Assembly: GCA_013397455.1 (NCBI GenBank)
Contig: VYZB01000121.1
Span: forward strand, 62,001-126,000
From: Crotophaga sulcirostris
Taxonomy: Eukaryota > Chordata > Aves > Cuculiformes > Crotophagidae
DNA length: 64,000 nt
Direction: 5' to 3'
Shown one piece after another: positions 48,871 to 61,600 of the stretch. The translations under genes were made by a program, and so were the position numbers. The notes under the pieces were generated by a model, which worked only from the letters and a program-made list of their open reading frames with translations, made no database searches and was not told the DNA's origin. The number at the start of each line of letters is the position of its first letter. Position 1 is the first letter of the stretch.

Positions 48871-51800
48871 ACTGCAAATAGATCATGAGCTTCTCAGAGG
48901 CAAGTTTGCAGTGCAGGTTGGAAGCACTCCGGGAGGACATTTCAGACAAGCCACACGCCCCAAGAAAACTATGTTCCAAACATCATGGTAATGGACTCAG
49001 GTGTATATTTTCTGCTCTGTAGTTTTAAAAGCACATTCAATTGTGTTAGCAAAGGACAATCCGTTAATTAGCAAGAAGTATGAAAAATGGTAATAGTTCA
49101 ACAAAACGTGAAAAAATTGTGAATTATAAGAAACAATGGAGGTTTTTCTCATTTTAAAAATATGGAAGATCTGATAAAAAGCGTGTTAATTCAGTGTAAA
49201 ACCAGAAATGAGTGAAATCAGACTTAGTTTGCTGGAAAGTTTGAGAACCAAAGAATGACTCTGTCCTGTGATGCCTGGTTTCCTCTGTTTTCTCATTCAC
49301 CCAGACGGAATCACGCAAACAGAAAAACGATTGGTTCTGATTATGAAGAAAATGTATATGTGGGACTTCTATTCATTTCAATGAGAATTAGACACATATA
49401 ACTGAGACCATAATCTAGTCCCTGACATTTAAAAGGCTACAGGCCTCTAATTTTTCCCTGTTAAAATCTGTGTACTTTTAAACACTGTGAAATTTATATC
49501 CATGGATTTAATGAAGAAAGGCACCGTATAAATTCTGAACAATCTTTTCAAGACATTTAAATTAATTTCTGGGACAAAAGATGTAAACCGAGAGAGTTTT
49601 TCTGGATCTAGCTTTCACAATAATACGGATAATTAATCTTTCATTCCAAAATTTCTCTGGGGAAAATGGTAAATGGTTTTCATTTGTTGCTAAACATCAA
49701 TCTTAAATGACTCTAAAGACTGTGCCTTGATTTGTCATGCAACATGTTGTATATTCTTAATCTGTTGAATGAGGACACTGCAAGCCATATTTTTAAAGAC
49801 ATCACGCAACTATCTCCCTTCAAAACAAGGGAATTAATGCAATTTTTCCAATTCTAATTCTTCTTGCTAGCGCTAGTTTCTTTTTATTAATTGTATATCA
49901 ATGATGCATCAAGAAATATTCTGAGTTAAAATACCTTCAAACCAGGTAATCACACAACTGTCTTTGTCCAGACAAAAAGTTCTGCCATCTGATTTTGTTT
50001 CTATTTTTAGTTTTTCACCTCAATAATTAATTTGGATTTTATCCTCACTGAGGTATGTTTGAGGCTGAAGAAAAGAGAACAAGTCCACATATGCTCAATT
50101 TGACTAATATCTCTCAACAGTGAAACTGAATAGCACCCAACATGCAGAAAAATGGCTGAGAAAATAGAAATAGCAGATTTTTGAAACTATAGTCTTTTTT
50201 ATTAATGCATAGGCAGCACAGGCAAAATAGAAAGACAATAACAAACTTTTCTCTGTCCTGACCTGGGTCTGGTTATAAATTGTGTCTCTTTGGATTTCAA
50301 CAGAAATATAGAAATAAATGGAAGATATTTAGGATAGGGGCTTGTGATGAGTGAGAGAGGTAAGTCACTTTTATGTACTGAGGTATTTATCCACACACGA
50401 ACAGATCAATAGTGCTAACAATCTTATTTAAATACAGAGAAAGTACGATTTGAGGCTGTTTCCAAAATGTATGCAGTAAGCCTTCTATCTCTTTTCAGTC
50501 TAAGTAAACTCAAAGTCTAATTCCTTTAACAGCATTTGTCATTGTCTGGGGTACTTCCCAGTGTTTTGTTTATCCTGTTTTTTACCTTCATTTGGTGATT
50601 AGGGAAGTGATTAACCTTGGGATTACTAGCACAGTCCTCCTCAGAGTGTTATCAGCGATCCAGAGACACACGATACCTTTTCTCCAGTCTCAACTAGAAG
50701 TCCAAGGTCGGATTTCTTAGGCTTAGATAACCTCTTCTGTAAATATTTATGAAAACTGGATCATGGACAATAATGGCAATTGCGGTATTCCAGAAATGAT
50801 TAATTTTTCTCAGTTTGGTGTTCAGTGCTACACTGAACTACACTCAAGTCACTTAGAGATGCTCAGTGTTGCTGTCACGTCTGTGATAGCATCCTAGTTC
50901 AGTACCATGCTGACACATCTAGAATAATCTCTCTTCAGAGCTGCCAGTGTAGCTGATGAAAAGAAGAGAAAGGATGCTTAAATTAGGGATTTTTAAATGG
51001 TAAGGTATGTACAGCTCATTTTGACTGTCCAGTTTGTTGTATTTTGGATGCTACATCTGTAAGTTAGTTGCTAATGGTGCATTACTGTGCCTGAAAAATC
51101 ACCAAACACGTATCATGTATCCATAAAGTCAGTAGCCACTGTGGAGGCACTACTGAGTTGGAGAGAATCTGAGCATTGGGATAATATGAGAGGGAAGGAA
51201 AGGAAAGAATGACTTTTTCAAAAAAGAAATTCTTCTCCAAAACACCAGCCTGCTTTTCTCTGCAGCTTCAGGGCTTCATCATATTTTGAACTCAGCTGCA
51301 ATCATAAAAAAAAAAAGAAAGAAAACACAAAGAAAAAAAACAATTGAAATAAATTCAAAACACAGAGAGAAAACAAAATAAAATAATATGTGAGGTATCT
51401 GGAGGTACTGCCAATAATGTGGACTGATATGAAGAGGGAACACAAAAAAAAACCCCAGAAGGACAAAAAATAGCCGATTACCCAGCCCTTTGGAAAGCCC
51501 ATGACATATCCCAGGACTAGATGACCTAAAGCTTCCTAAGAAACAGTCATTTTCTGTGCCAGACTCTCCTGCAAGACACATACTTCTAGATTACACATTC
51601 TGATACAGTGGAAAGGTCATTATTCAGCTCTGGAAACTGTTAGAAACCTGAGTAAGGAAATATATTTCTCCATGTCAGCAAAGGCTGACAGATCAATAGC
51701 TGATACAGTCTCTGCTGGAAGAAACCTTGGAGCGGCATCGCTGCATCACGAGTGGTTCCCTCGGAGTCACAGACGATGGAGCAATCATGGAGGCAAAGGA

Positions 51801-53955
51801 GAACAGAAACAGTAAACAGAATAAAGCCCAGCAGAATAATTCCTGCATATGACTGAAGCTCATCCAGAAGTGGAAATGGTTCTATGTGCAACTACAACCC
51901 CCCCCTTATTTTTCTTGATGTGTTTGCACGCTGGATGGCCCCTTTTTCCACCCCCTCAATTCTCAGTAACACAGGAGAGATGCTTTCTGACAGACAAAAG
52001 ATAATCTTACACTTGACTTCCAATATCAAGGCATTTTAACTGGCACACTTTATATTGAATAATTCATGGGTATTCAAGCTTTACTTCACTTCACAAAGAA
52101 AGTGCTTTCTCTTAGCAGCGACAGTAGATATGAGCAGCTAATTCATTATTTAAAGAGATTAAGTATTAGCAACTAGTATGGGCTCTTCAGAGCTCTTTTT
52201 ATTCCCTTTGCTCATGTTATCCCCTGCCACTTGCCTGTCTAGTACAGATTTTAGATTGATTTTACCATATTAAAATCTTTTTTCAACAGATCTCTATCCT
52301 AAACCCTCACCATTTCCATCGTTGCATTGTCCCACTTTAAAAATGTAAAGAAATTGGTAAAAACTACAATGTGCTGGTGAAATGCTTTAAGTCCCCATGA
52401 GCTCAGGGGAATGCACACAAATGCATCATTTTCACTCTTGTTGTTTAAAAAAGCAGCAGATGAAAGTTGGGCAAGAAGAATCTGTATTTATGAACAGTCT
52501 GGATTCTCGCACCATGTAGAGGGAGAGGGAATGTTTGATTGAAACGGTGGAAATTGCTCATTGTTAAACTTCAGGGAGCTGCTGTTCTGCTAGATCAACG
52601 TCTTGCACCTGGAGATTTGTCTCCCTTGGGATACAGACCCTTAAACGCTGGAATCAGGTGGGATGTTTTCAACGTTAAAAGCTCTATCATTAGATATTAT
52701 TCTGCAGACAGGTACATTCCTTTGGACCTGAGACAATTCCCTTGCTCCCTCTTAGCAGAACTCCTATGAGTAAATTCTCATGTAGTTGTAAATCAGAGAT
52801 CTTCTTGTGACTTGATCAGACCTTGAAGCAGACTTTAGTCTTTCCATAGATCAGCATTAGTATTGCTGCAGATTTCCAGGTGCGCAGAACCATATAGTTT
52901 TGTAACAAACAGGGTGCGAACTCGATCAGAATATAACTGGGGATGATCTTCCTCCTGAATCCCTCAACAAATCTACCCAGTGAATGGCTTGTGGTGATAG
53001 TGTCACCACTTCACCCTAGCACTTGTTAGGTCTTCTAGCTGTGCTGGACTCTCTGTGCATGTGCAACCGCGCATGGACACACGTGGAATGAAAAACAGAG
53101 CCTCATTTGCCTCCTCCACAGTGATTTCCCTGTATGCTGGGGGAAAAGGCATGCACTGTCAGGCAGCACATATGTAAACAGCACTGAAGGCTGCCTTGGA
53201 GCTCCTCTGCAGCTGTGCTATTGGTGTGGTCTCCAGCAAAGACCTCTTTTTGGGTCCTTCCGCTGCCAGCGTTTCAGCAGTAATCCACCAGCCTTGACAG
53301 TTGCATGGACTTACTTTATACAGGAAGAAAGCACATGTATAAATCTAAACGCCTCAGACCAGCAAAGCATTTAATCACATTATCAGGTTAATGCAAGTAA
53401 CCCCAGTAAAACGCTTAACTGTTCAGAGCTAAAGCTGAAGAGCTTTTCAGGCTTGTGACTGAGTTTCTGCAAACACTGTGTGTCTCCTTAGCAGCAAAGG
53501 GATGTCTCCTCCATCACACAGAGGTGAGCTAAGCTGAGCCAGTTTTTGTCAGTACACAAGAAGGGTTTCTGTCTCTACTGTTGGGGTCAAAACAATGATA
53601 ATATGGTTAAAAAACATTAGAAGACAGAAACCATCAAAATGGCAGTTGTCCCATGAGGATGTAGGTTTCTTGCAATTTTTCAAGTTTTACTGTGGATACC
53701 ATGAGTGAAATGTCAAGATAAAAAAGGGGCAAACCAAAGTGAAGCAATCTACTCCTTATATCAGGGGAGTACAAAACTGAGAAGCGGGGTAAGTAGAAAA
53801 TGATTTTTTTTTAAAAAAAAACACCTTGACAGTTTGCTCCATTTAAAATTCTTTCCACTAGATATCAAGCAACCTGTCTCGTGAGAGAGGCTGCCCTGAG
53901 AAGCCCATGTCTGGGCTCTTTGGCTCCGGTGCACTGATGCACGGCAGGACTACTG
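48871..53955. other. Unique AT-rich non-coding DNA
   Basis: About 5.1 kb. No recognisable gene or interspersed repeat. A-rich DNA lies at 51305-51345 and a short C run near 51897. Open frames are short and of no known family. Confidence 0.6.
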
Positions 53956-54267
53956 ACAGTATCACAGTATCACAGTGTTACAAGGTTGGAAAGGACCTCT
54001 GAGATCATCGAGTCCAACCTATAACCCAACATCAACACCAACCCATCAGCTAAACCATGGCACTGTGTGCCTCATCCAATCTCCTCTTAAACACCTCCAG
54101 GGTTGACGACTCCATCACCTCTCTGGGCAGCGCATTCCAATGACCAATCACCCTTTCAGTGAAGAACTTTTTCCTAATATCAAGCCTAAACTTTCCCTGA
54201 CCAAGCTTGAGTCCATGTCCTTTAGTTCTGTCCCTGGTCACCTGAGAGAAGAGACCAACCCCTACCC
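53956..54267 (-). mobile_element. CR1 LINE fragment, minus strand, TGTGATAC tail
   Basis: About 312 bp. The plus strand begins ACAGT-ATCACAGT-ATCACAGT-GTTACAAG (the 8-bp tail in reverse), continues GGTTGGAAAGGACCTCTGAG, and ends inside GAAGAGACCAACCCCTACCC. A 63-codon minus-strand frame (54241 to 54050) encodes [19 protein letters not shown] and ends AHSAMV. It belongs to the same subfamily as the copies at 2.3, 30.4, 38.6 and 43.1 kb. Its 5' truncation point abuts a CpG-rich patch. Confidence 0.94.
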
Positions 54268-54560
54268 TTGCACCATCCAGTCACCCCTGTCTTGCAGGAG
54301 CGATATCCCGTGCGCGGCCACACGCTACTCTCCAGGTGGTGAAACGAACCCCACGGTCCTGCTCATCTTCAGCAGCAAGCTGTCATACCCAGGAGCTGCC
54401 GGGCTCCCCAGGTGGCTTTTCAGACACAGATACCCGGGAAGAGGCAATCTGCTCTCTTCTGTGCAAACGAGGGACAGGCAAGAAGCTCCTGGCACCTGAC
54501 CAAGGTTTTGAAACCAGGTTATGTTCAGACACCCCACTCCTGCAATGCTGATACCATTCA
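54268..54560. other. Short GC- and CpG-rich patch next to a CR1 truncation point
   Basis: About ten CpG sites within 175 bp (54299-54472), including GATATCCCGTGCGCGGCCAC and ACCCGGGAAG, in a region that is otherwise CpG-poor. Open frames cross it in several phases on both strands (up to 119 codons), which is expected where GC is high and stop codons are rare. None is recognisable. It could be a small regulatory island, a fragment of an unrecognised repeat, or unique exon-like DNA. Confidence 0.4.
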
Positions 54561-57122
54561 GGGGCCTGTCCAGGTACTTTTGTTTTTATTGCTAAAAGAG
54601 TCACAAGAAACTGAATTACATCCATCTCAGGCTGACATGCTGTTCTAGCGTGTAATTTCTTTTCTCTATTTACGAGTACTTCTTTCATTTATGCTAAAAT
54701 TTTCAGTCTTAAAAAAAGGACAAAACACTTGAGGTCAGCTGCTCCTCCTTATACCTCTCTTCTCTCCTGCCTCTTACCCAGCATCATACTTAACTAGTTT
54801 TTTCTTCCATCTTGTGCAAAAATATGAGTTAGAGAATCTGGTTTATTCAAGCTTGCACTGAAATTTTAGCCAAATAACTTGCAAATCTCAGGCTTTACAA
54901 GGAAAAAGAGGAATACCTGAGGTCACAACTAAAACTTAATTCAGACCACTTGTTTTAAGCTCCATTTAAAAAGCTCATAATTTTTTTATTAAAGGAAAAG
55001 ATATGTTTTCATTTCGTTGTTTGGACTGAACTTAAGGAGATTTAATGTGATTCTCACAACTTAAGCCAAGCTTAATCACGATTTTCAATTAAAGCCGGTG
55101 GCTGGCTAAATCAAAGCATTGTTACTGTAGAAAGTGCAGAGAGCACAGGGCTCCTTATGCAAAGCCACAGTTCTGGCAAGCAAAAACTTTTTCCAGCATA
55201 ACCTCAGGTGCAATGCTGGAACTTTATCTTGGTAATACTTTTGTTAGTATCAATATTACTTATAGCAGGAACAAAAGAGGAGAAAAAGGAAAATGTTGCT
55301 TCCCTTAAACCCAATAGTTGCCTCTTCTAAAAGGTGTAAATATTCCACAGGTATTACAGAGAAAACAATTCATGTAGAGAAATAAAACACTAGGGTTTGC
55401 AATCCCTGTCTGTGTGGAGCTGTTAACTGCTTCTTCCACCAACGGTTCTGCTGAAGCCAGTGGGGCTCCTCACAGATAAAGGTGCTACATCTGATTCTGG
55501 GTCTAATTAAGGGAATATTATTCAGAGCTTTTAGGACAAATGAAAACGTTTGTCAACCAGATTTTGTGCCTATTTTTTGTGAAAATCTTCAAATTCGCAA
55601 ATAAAACCTCTTTTGCTGACGCTCTCCCTTTGCTACCTAGGAGGCCATTCAAAGGTTGATCTGAACTCAGGGTAACCTTTTCCAGTACTTTCAGGGGTTT
55701 CTGGTTGAGAAACACCTGGGGGAAACTGTTACTAAAGTGTCCCCTCACTAGAGGCCAGTCCTGAATGGGAGTGGACGGTCCTTACCTTACACAGGCCATG
55801 ACCTTTTCAGCCCTTAAGAACCAACTAAGCTGTGAAGTGCTGTGCGACTTCTCTTTCAGCAGTAATCTCTAAAATCAGTGCTAAGTATGGTGAAGGTCAG
55901 GTCAACAGTAATTCTGATTTTTAGGCAAAGAAAAAAAAAACAGATTCAAAGATAAAGTAAAATATAAAGTATATATATCTTTGCATCCTTTTCTTTTATC
56001 AACCCTTTGCGTTAGAGCAGATTTTGACCTCATATCAGATACTAAAAGATATGCAGCACTAAAAATAGATGACATTTTTTTCCCTTCTAAATTGGAGATC
56101 TGTTTTCAGAATATATTATATTGTGTATATATATATGTATATATTAAATTGTATATTTTTACTCAAAATGGATTTTATATTTGGAATAAATAATAACTGC
56201 AACATAGACTGGACAAAAGAGTGGGCTCAAAAATTCTAAATAGTTCACAACAAGTTCATGTTGTTTTTATTAGGAAATACAAGATGTCTAAAGACACAAA
56301 AGCTTTGTTCAGTGATTTAAGCATATTTTGCTTAAGATTATTGGCTTCCCTAGCTTGCAAAGTGGGTGGTCTAAAACTATGTCAAAAGATATTACATTTC
56401 CCTCAGAATTTATATATTTTTCTCTTTTATAAAAGACAATTATATCTACTAGGCAAAAGTAACCTCGGCTTATTGTGCACTGAAATGAAACACAATGTAT
56501 TAAAATATGTGTTTGTGGAGATAAAACATACATGCTGTGGTCCTTAGATTCTCTCTGATTCTATCTCTGTCACCTGCAATTTATCTTCCTAATTTATCTT
56601 TCCAATATCAAAAATTTCTAAATTGCATTAAAGCAAGGTGATTGTCTATATGGTGAAGTAATGCTCCTCCTTTTAAATTGCCTCTCTGCTCCCTGCTCTG
56701 CCCTCTAATTATTTTAAGGAAGAAATAAATGACTTTTTTCATGTATGGAATGACCCATTTCCTTCTGTAGGAAGATTTTTGATTGTGGAGGTGTTGTTTG
56801 CCAATAAACCTTCCTTCAGATAGGTGATCTTGTGTCTGGGGAGAGTGTCAGTGGTCTTTCTGAACTCTAAATCCAGTCACTGAAGGGGGTTGCTGTCACT
56901 TCAGGAAAGTGTCACAGTGAAAAAAGGGATAAACTGAGAATTCCCTGCAGACTTTTGCAGTAGGACACTCATTTTATCTCCATATTCCAGGTAAAATACA
57001 CCAATCAGATGCAGAACCCTGAAGAACTATCTTTATGACAAAAACTGTCTGCCAGGTAAATCAGACCATGACTCACCATAACTCAGTAACTTTTACAGAT
57101 TATTTTCACTCTATCAGTAGGA
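54561..57122. other. Unique AT-rich non-coding DNA
   Basis: About 2.6 kb with no recognisable gene. TA-rich DNA at 56105-56160 includes TATATATATATGTATATATT. Confidence 0.6.
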
Positions 57123-58022
57123 GCATAGAAACATAGAATCACAAAATGTTTTGGGTTGGAAGGGACCTTAAAGTCCATCCAGTTCATCCCAATCCCCCTG
57201 CCATGAGCAGGGACACCTCCCACTGGATCAGGGGGCTCCAAGCCCCATCCAACCTGGCCTTGAACACCTCCAGGGATGGGGCAGCCACCACTGCTCTGGG
57301 CAACCTGGGCCAGCGTTTCAGTATCCTCATCATAAAAAAATTCTTCTTAATATCTAGTCTGAACATCTCTCTTTTAGTCTGAAACCATTATACCTTGTCC
57401 TGTTGCTACAGCACCCACTAAAAAGTTTTTCAACATCTTTCTTATAGGTCCCTTTAAATATTGAAAGGCTGCAATAAGGTCCTCTAAGAGTCTTCTAAAA
57501 GATGAACAATGCCAACTCGCTTGGCCACTCTTCATAGGGGAGGTGATCCAGGCCTTTGATCATTTCTGTGGCCTCCTCTGGACTCACATTAACAGGTCTA
57601 TGTCCCTCCTCTGCTGAGGGCCCCAGGACTGGACACAGGGCTCCAGGTGGGGTCTCCCCAGAGCAGAGCAGAGGGACAGCATCCCCTCCCTCCCCTGCTG
57701 CCCACGCTGCTCTGGATGCAGCCCAGGGCACGTTTGGCCTTCTGGGCTGCGAGTGCACACTGGCCGCTTACGTCCATCTTCTCATCCACCAGGATCCCAG
57801 GCCCTTGTCCTCAAGGTTGCCCTCAATCCCTTCACCCCCTATCCTGTATCAATACTGAGGATTGCCCTGACCCAGGTGCAGGACCTTGCACTTCTCCTTG
57901 TTGAACTTCATGAGGTTTTCCCAAGCCCACTTCCGCAGCTTGTTGACGTCCCTCTGGATGGCATCCTGCCCCTCAGGGATATTAGCCTCTACACTCAGCT
58001 GGGTGTCAGCTTGTCAGCATCC
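57123..58022 (-). mobile_element. CR1 LINE, longest copy in the window, minus strand, reaching the RT active-site region
   Basis: About 900 bp of CR1. The 3' tail is at the left (CATAGAAACATAGAATCACA) and the 5' truncation is near 58022. Reading the minus strand from the right, the copy starts around the ADD catalytic box of the reverse transcriptase (near 58000-58022, damaged). It continues through an intact KFNKEKCKVLHLG (57870-57908), QCALAAQKAKRALGC (around 57720-57765), and the KGLDHLPYEEW block (near 57540), and ends with RLDIKKNFF and APSLEVFKARLDGA. The pieces lie in different frames and are interrupted by stops, so this is a dead copy of an older subfamily related to the one at 35.5 kb. 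The right-hand boundary is approximate. Confidence 0.93.
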
Positions 58023-58647
58023 CTTGTGATGCAGCTCTGCCTGCTTCCCCTACTCCGGTGCTCAGCAGTGGACCCACAGGAGGTGAATGGAGCAACCTCT
58101 CTCCACCAGTGCATGCATCATCAGGGTTTTGCAGATATTTACTGAAAACCTTCACCAGAGAGAGGTAATTTCAATACTCTTGCTGATGTCCCAATTCAGG
58201 TCCTCACTGTTGTGAGCATGTTTTTTTATTTTATATTCTGCTATGCTTGCTGACCAGTAAATTTCTAATTAGGTTCCAGTGAGCTTGTCCTGCAGAAACT
58301 AGTGCATGGTCATCAGTAGCTTCCTAAAATACATAACTAGCATTTGGAACAAAGTGTTAATTTAAAGGAGGCTTGAGACAATAAATAACATACGTGCTTA
58401 TTTAGTCTTAAGTACAGACAGGTTATTAAGAATAGGTGTTTCTTGTGTCTCAGTTTGAAAATACAAAGAGAAAATACAACCAGATAATCCTTTTCCTGCC
58501 TTTTGTGACACTTTATTTTATGTATGTATGCATATATGTTAAGTAAAATGTATAAAAGGCAAGATCTCACTGAAGCAAAAGTGATGATTACTTAACCACA
58601 AACTGGAGCTTGATTAGGTTAATATTAAAGGTATCCTTAATTGCTAA

Positions 58648-58667
58648 CATACATACATACATACATA
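58648..58667. repeat. (CATA)n microsatellite
   Basis: Five CATA tetranucleotide units. Confidence 0.85.
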
Positions 58668-61600
58668 AATGATTGCATCCTAAAACGTCTGAAATGATTA
58701 AAGGAAGACTTTTTATTGTGAGGCAGTGAGAGAAAACGTGGGACGTTAAGTGAAATAACATTAGAAAATAACTGACAAAAAGAAATATCTTCAAAAAATA
58801 AATCAATTGATCTTTACAAAGAGCATGCAGGGAACTTCAAAACAAGTATATGATAAGAGTAGAATTGACTGAAACCTTCTTCACTAAATAGCCTTTCTTA
58901 TGATTTTATGGAAGTTGTTTTAAAGAGCAGGTTGTGGATTTTTTTTTACCATAGACAAGCAAATATATTTGGTTTTATTCAAGCAATGAGATTAAGGAGA
59001 ATTAGATTCCAGGTAACTGTTCAATTCAAGTCAATATCTTTATTGGTAGATGGAAATACTTCTTTTCTTCAGTACATAAGATTAATAAAACAGATTATTG
59101 TTTGTAAATACTTATAGATGTTGGGGGAGTGGACAGAGTAATTTGAAAAATTAATTTTTCAAAGTGAATGTTGTGTGTGTGTGAATAAAGCAATCAATGC
59201 ATACTGCTTGTGGTGGGGCCAAAAATGAAACTTTCAAGATCAGCTCTTGAAACTTTACTCATCAGTAAGGTCAAGGAGAGTGGTGCTGGATGTGGAGACT
59301 TGGTGCTGGCATGGTAGATTTGGTCCCAACATAACACAGGTCTCAGCTTCTTCACTAACACCGACCCTGGATCCCGACCTGCCATATGAGAATTGAACCA
59401 AGAAGGAGGAAAGGCCTGGGGAAGGAAGTATCAACGAATCCAAGATCACAAGAATCCATGTACTAGTAACATCAACATTCCAAAGATTCAATGTATTACC
59501 TACACTGGTATTTCAGAAAAGCAATGTATTCAGATGCTACTGTAGGACTGGAATTTAAAATTCTGTTTTACAACAACTGTAGGTGCAAGCTCATAGATAT
59601 CTATTGGCATGCATATGTATCTATCCATCAGTCTTTATTGCACACATGCATAGATATACACACACATCTTCTAAATAATTCTCTACATATCAAGTAAGAT
59701 AATTTGTATTCCATGGAATTCAAAGTCAATATGTGAACTTTTTCTTTCTTTAGTTAATATCTATATTAGAAAATGTTAGGTATCTAAAGAAATATAAATG
59801 CCATTGAGATGTTTCTATACTGTACATAGAGGTACCTAGAAGCAGTATGATTTAAACAAATGTGAATTTCCATTCATTTTTCTTCCCTATGTAGATTTCT
59901 AAATTAAAAACCAGACAGCTCTGCTCCATCAGTGCTTTTTTTGACCCACCTAGAATTTACGTTCTTAAAAGATTCCTGTACTTTTTAGGATTTTAATTAC
60001 TGCCCTCTCTTTTGAATTTCAGATACTGGTTTATACATAATCCTCCAGTCACCTCTGAGTGACTGCTTTTTCACTTTATCCAGACAACATTTGTTTCCCT
60101 GTATGCCAGATGTTTGCTTTTCTAACATGTCTCTTCTCATCTTCCTTCCAGAGCGCTTCCTCCACAGCCTACTTCACACATCTCACTCTCTCCCTGTGTG
60201 CTAGTACCTTTGATACCTTGCTCAGTCGTTTTACTAGCTTAAATAAACTCAGGGTTTGTGTCAGAATTTCTCCTGTGGCATGACCATGGTCCAGACCTTG
60301 CCTTTGGATGTGTGTGCCTTTGGGTCCCTTTGTTGTCAACAGGAACTCCACGTGCATCTTGAGAGCACATTTTAATCTGAGACTTCACTTGGGAAAAAAT
60401 CTTGATTTACAAACATTTTGCCAGGATTTCTGTACAATAATCTATGATAGTTGTGGCATTTGTATTTTCTGGGGAAATACATCAAAACATATCTACACAT
60501 TATATTTATGGTCTAGCGGAGGTGAATATGACGGTAAAAACGCTTTGCATGCCCACATCCAGAAGCCTTTCTTCAGGTGGAGAACACACAGAAGTAACTG
60601 GATATTTTGCTGCATATAAAGATTCACTTTCTGGTTCTATTTGTCTAAAAGATGTCTCAGAAAATACATAGGGTTATGGATATGAGCACCACAGATTTGT
60701 AAGGTATATTACTTCCCTCATGACAGTTCTGAAACTCAGACATAACAATGTTGTTCTGTTTGGCTCAAGTCATAACTAAATATTTGTTCTGAAATGTTGT
60801 TTCCATCACAAAACCCTCAAAAATTAAGAAAGATAAAGATGGTATTTTTCATCTGAAAAACTGTTTTGGTACACAGTAACAGCAAACAATGGAAAATGGC
60901 CTTGCTCATAAATGTGAAGATTTCTTTCCAGAAGACTGGACGCAAAGATGACGCCTCCCCTAGGCTAAGCTCAGAGACGTTTCTTATCCATTTCCCTGGT
61001 TTTCTTTCCTCTTGTAACCAGCCATTCTCCAGGTTAACATGTTTGTGTCCCCATTGAACTCTTTGATCCATACCATTTAACTCCTATGAGGCTTCATCAC
61101 TGACACCTTGGTCAGGACCTCACTAGTTTTGAGATGTCATTGCGTAAAGCGACTTTCTTGCTTCTGACATTTTGCTCACATGAGGAGAAGCTCGCAGTGA
61201 TATTACCTTTACACAATTCAATCACCTTCTGGCTTTATAAAGTTGTTTTGTTTTTTTTTTGTGAGATGCTTTCATGTGATTTAAGATCCCACAGAGTAAA
61301 TGGAGAAATCAGTAATAACCTCACATGGAGACAAAGTTCTCAACAGTCTGTGAAACAGTTCACATTATTGTCAAGGAAAGAAGATTAGAAGAAAAACATC
61401 TTCACATTCCGACATGAAACAAAAGGCCTTTTAGAGTTAAATGGTTACATTAGTCACATTTGAAAGTTAAAAATTGCTTCTTTGAGGCCCTTGTAGCTGA
61501 TGGCACAAAAGATAATGAGGTTGTGGAAGCCAATATTAAGAGAATTCCACCATTTGGAAGTTTGAGTAATGTAAACCAAACAGTGCAGAGATCCTGGCTC

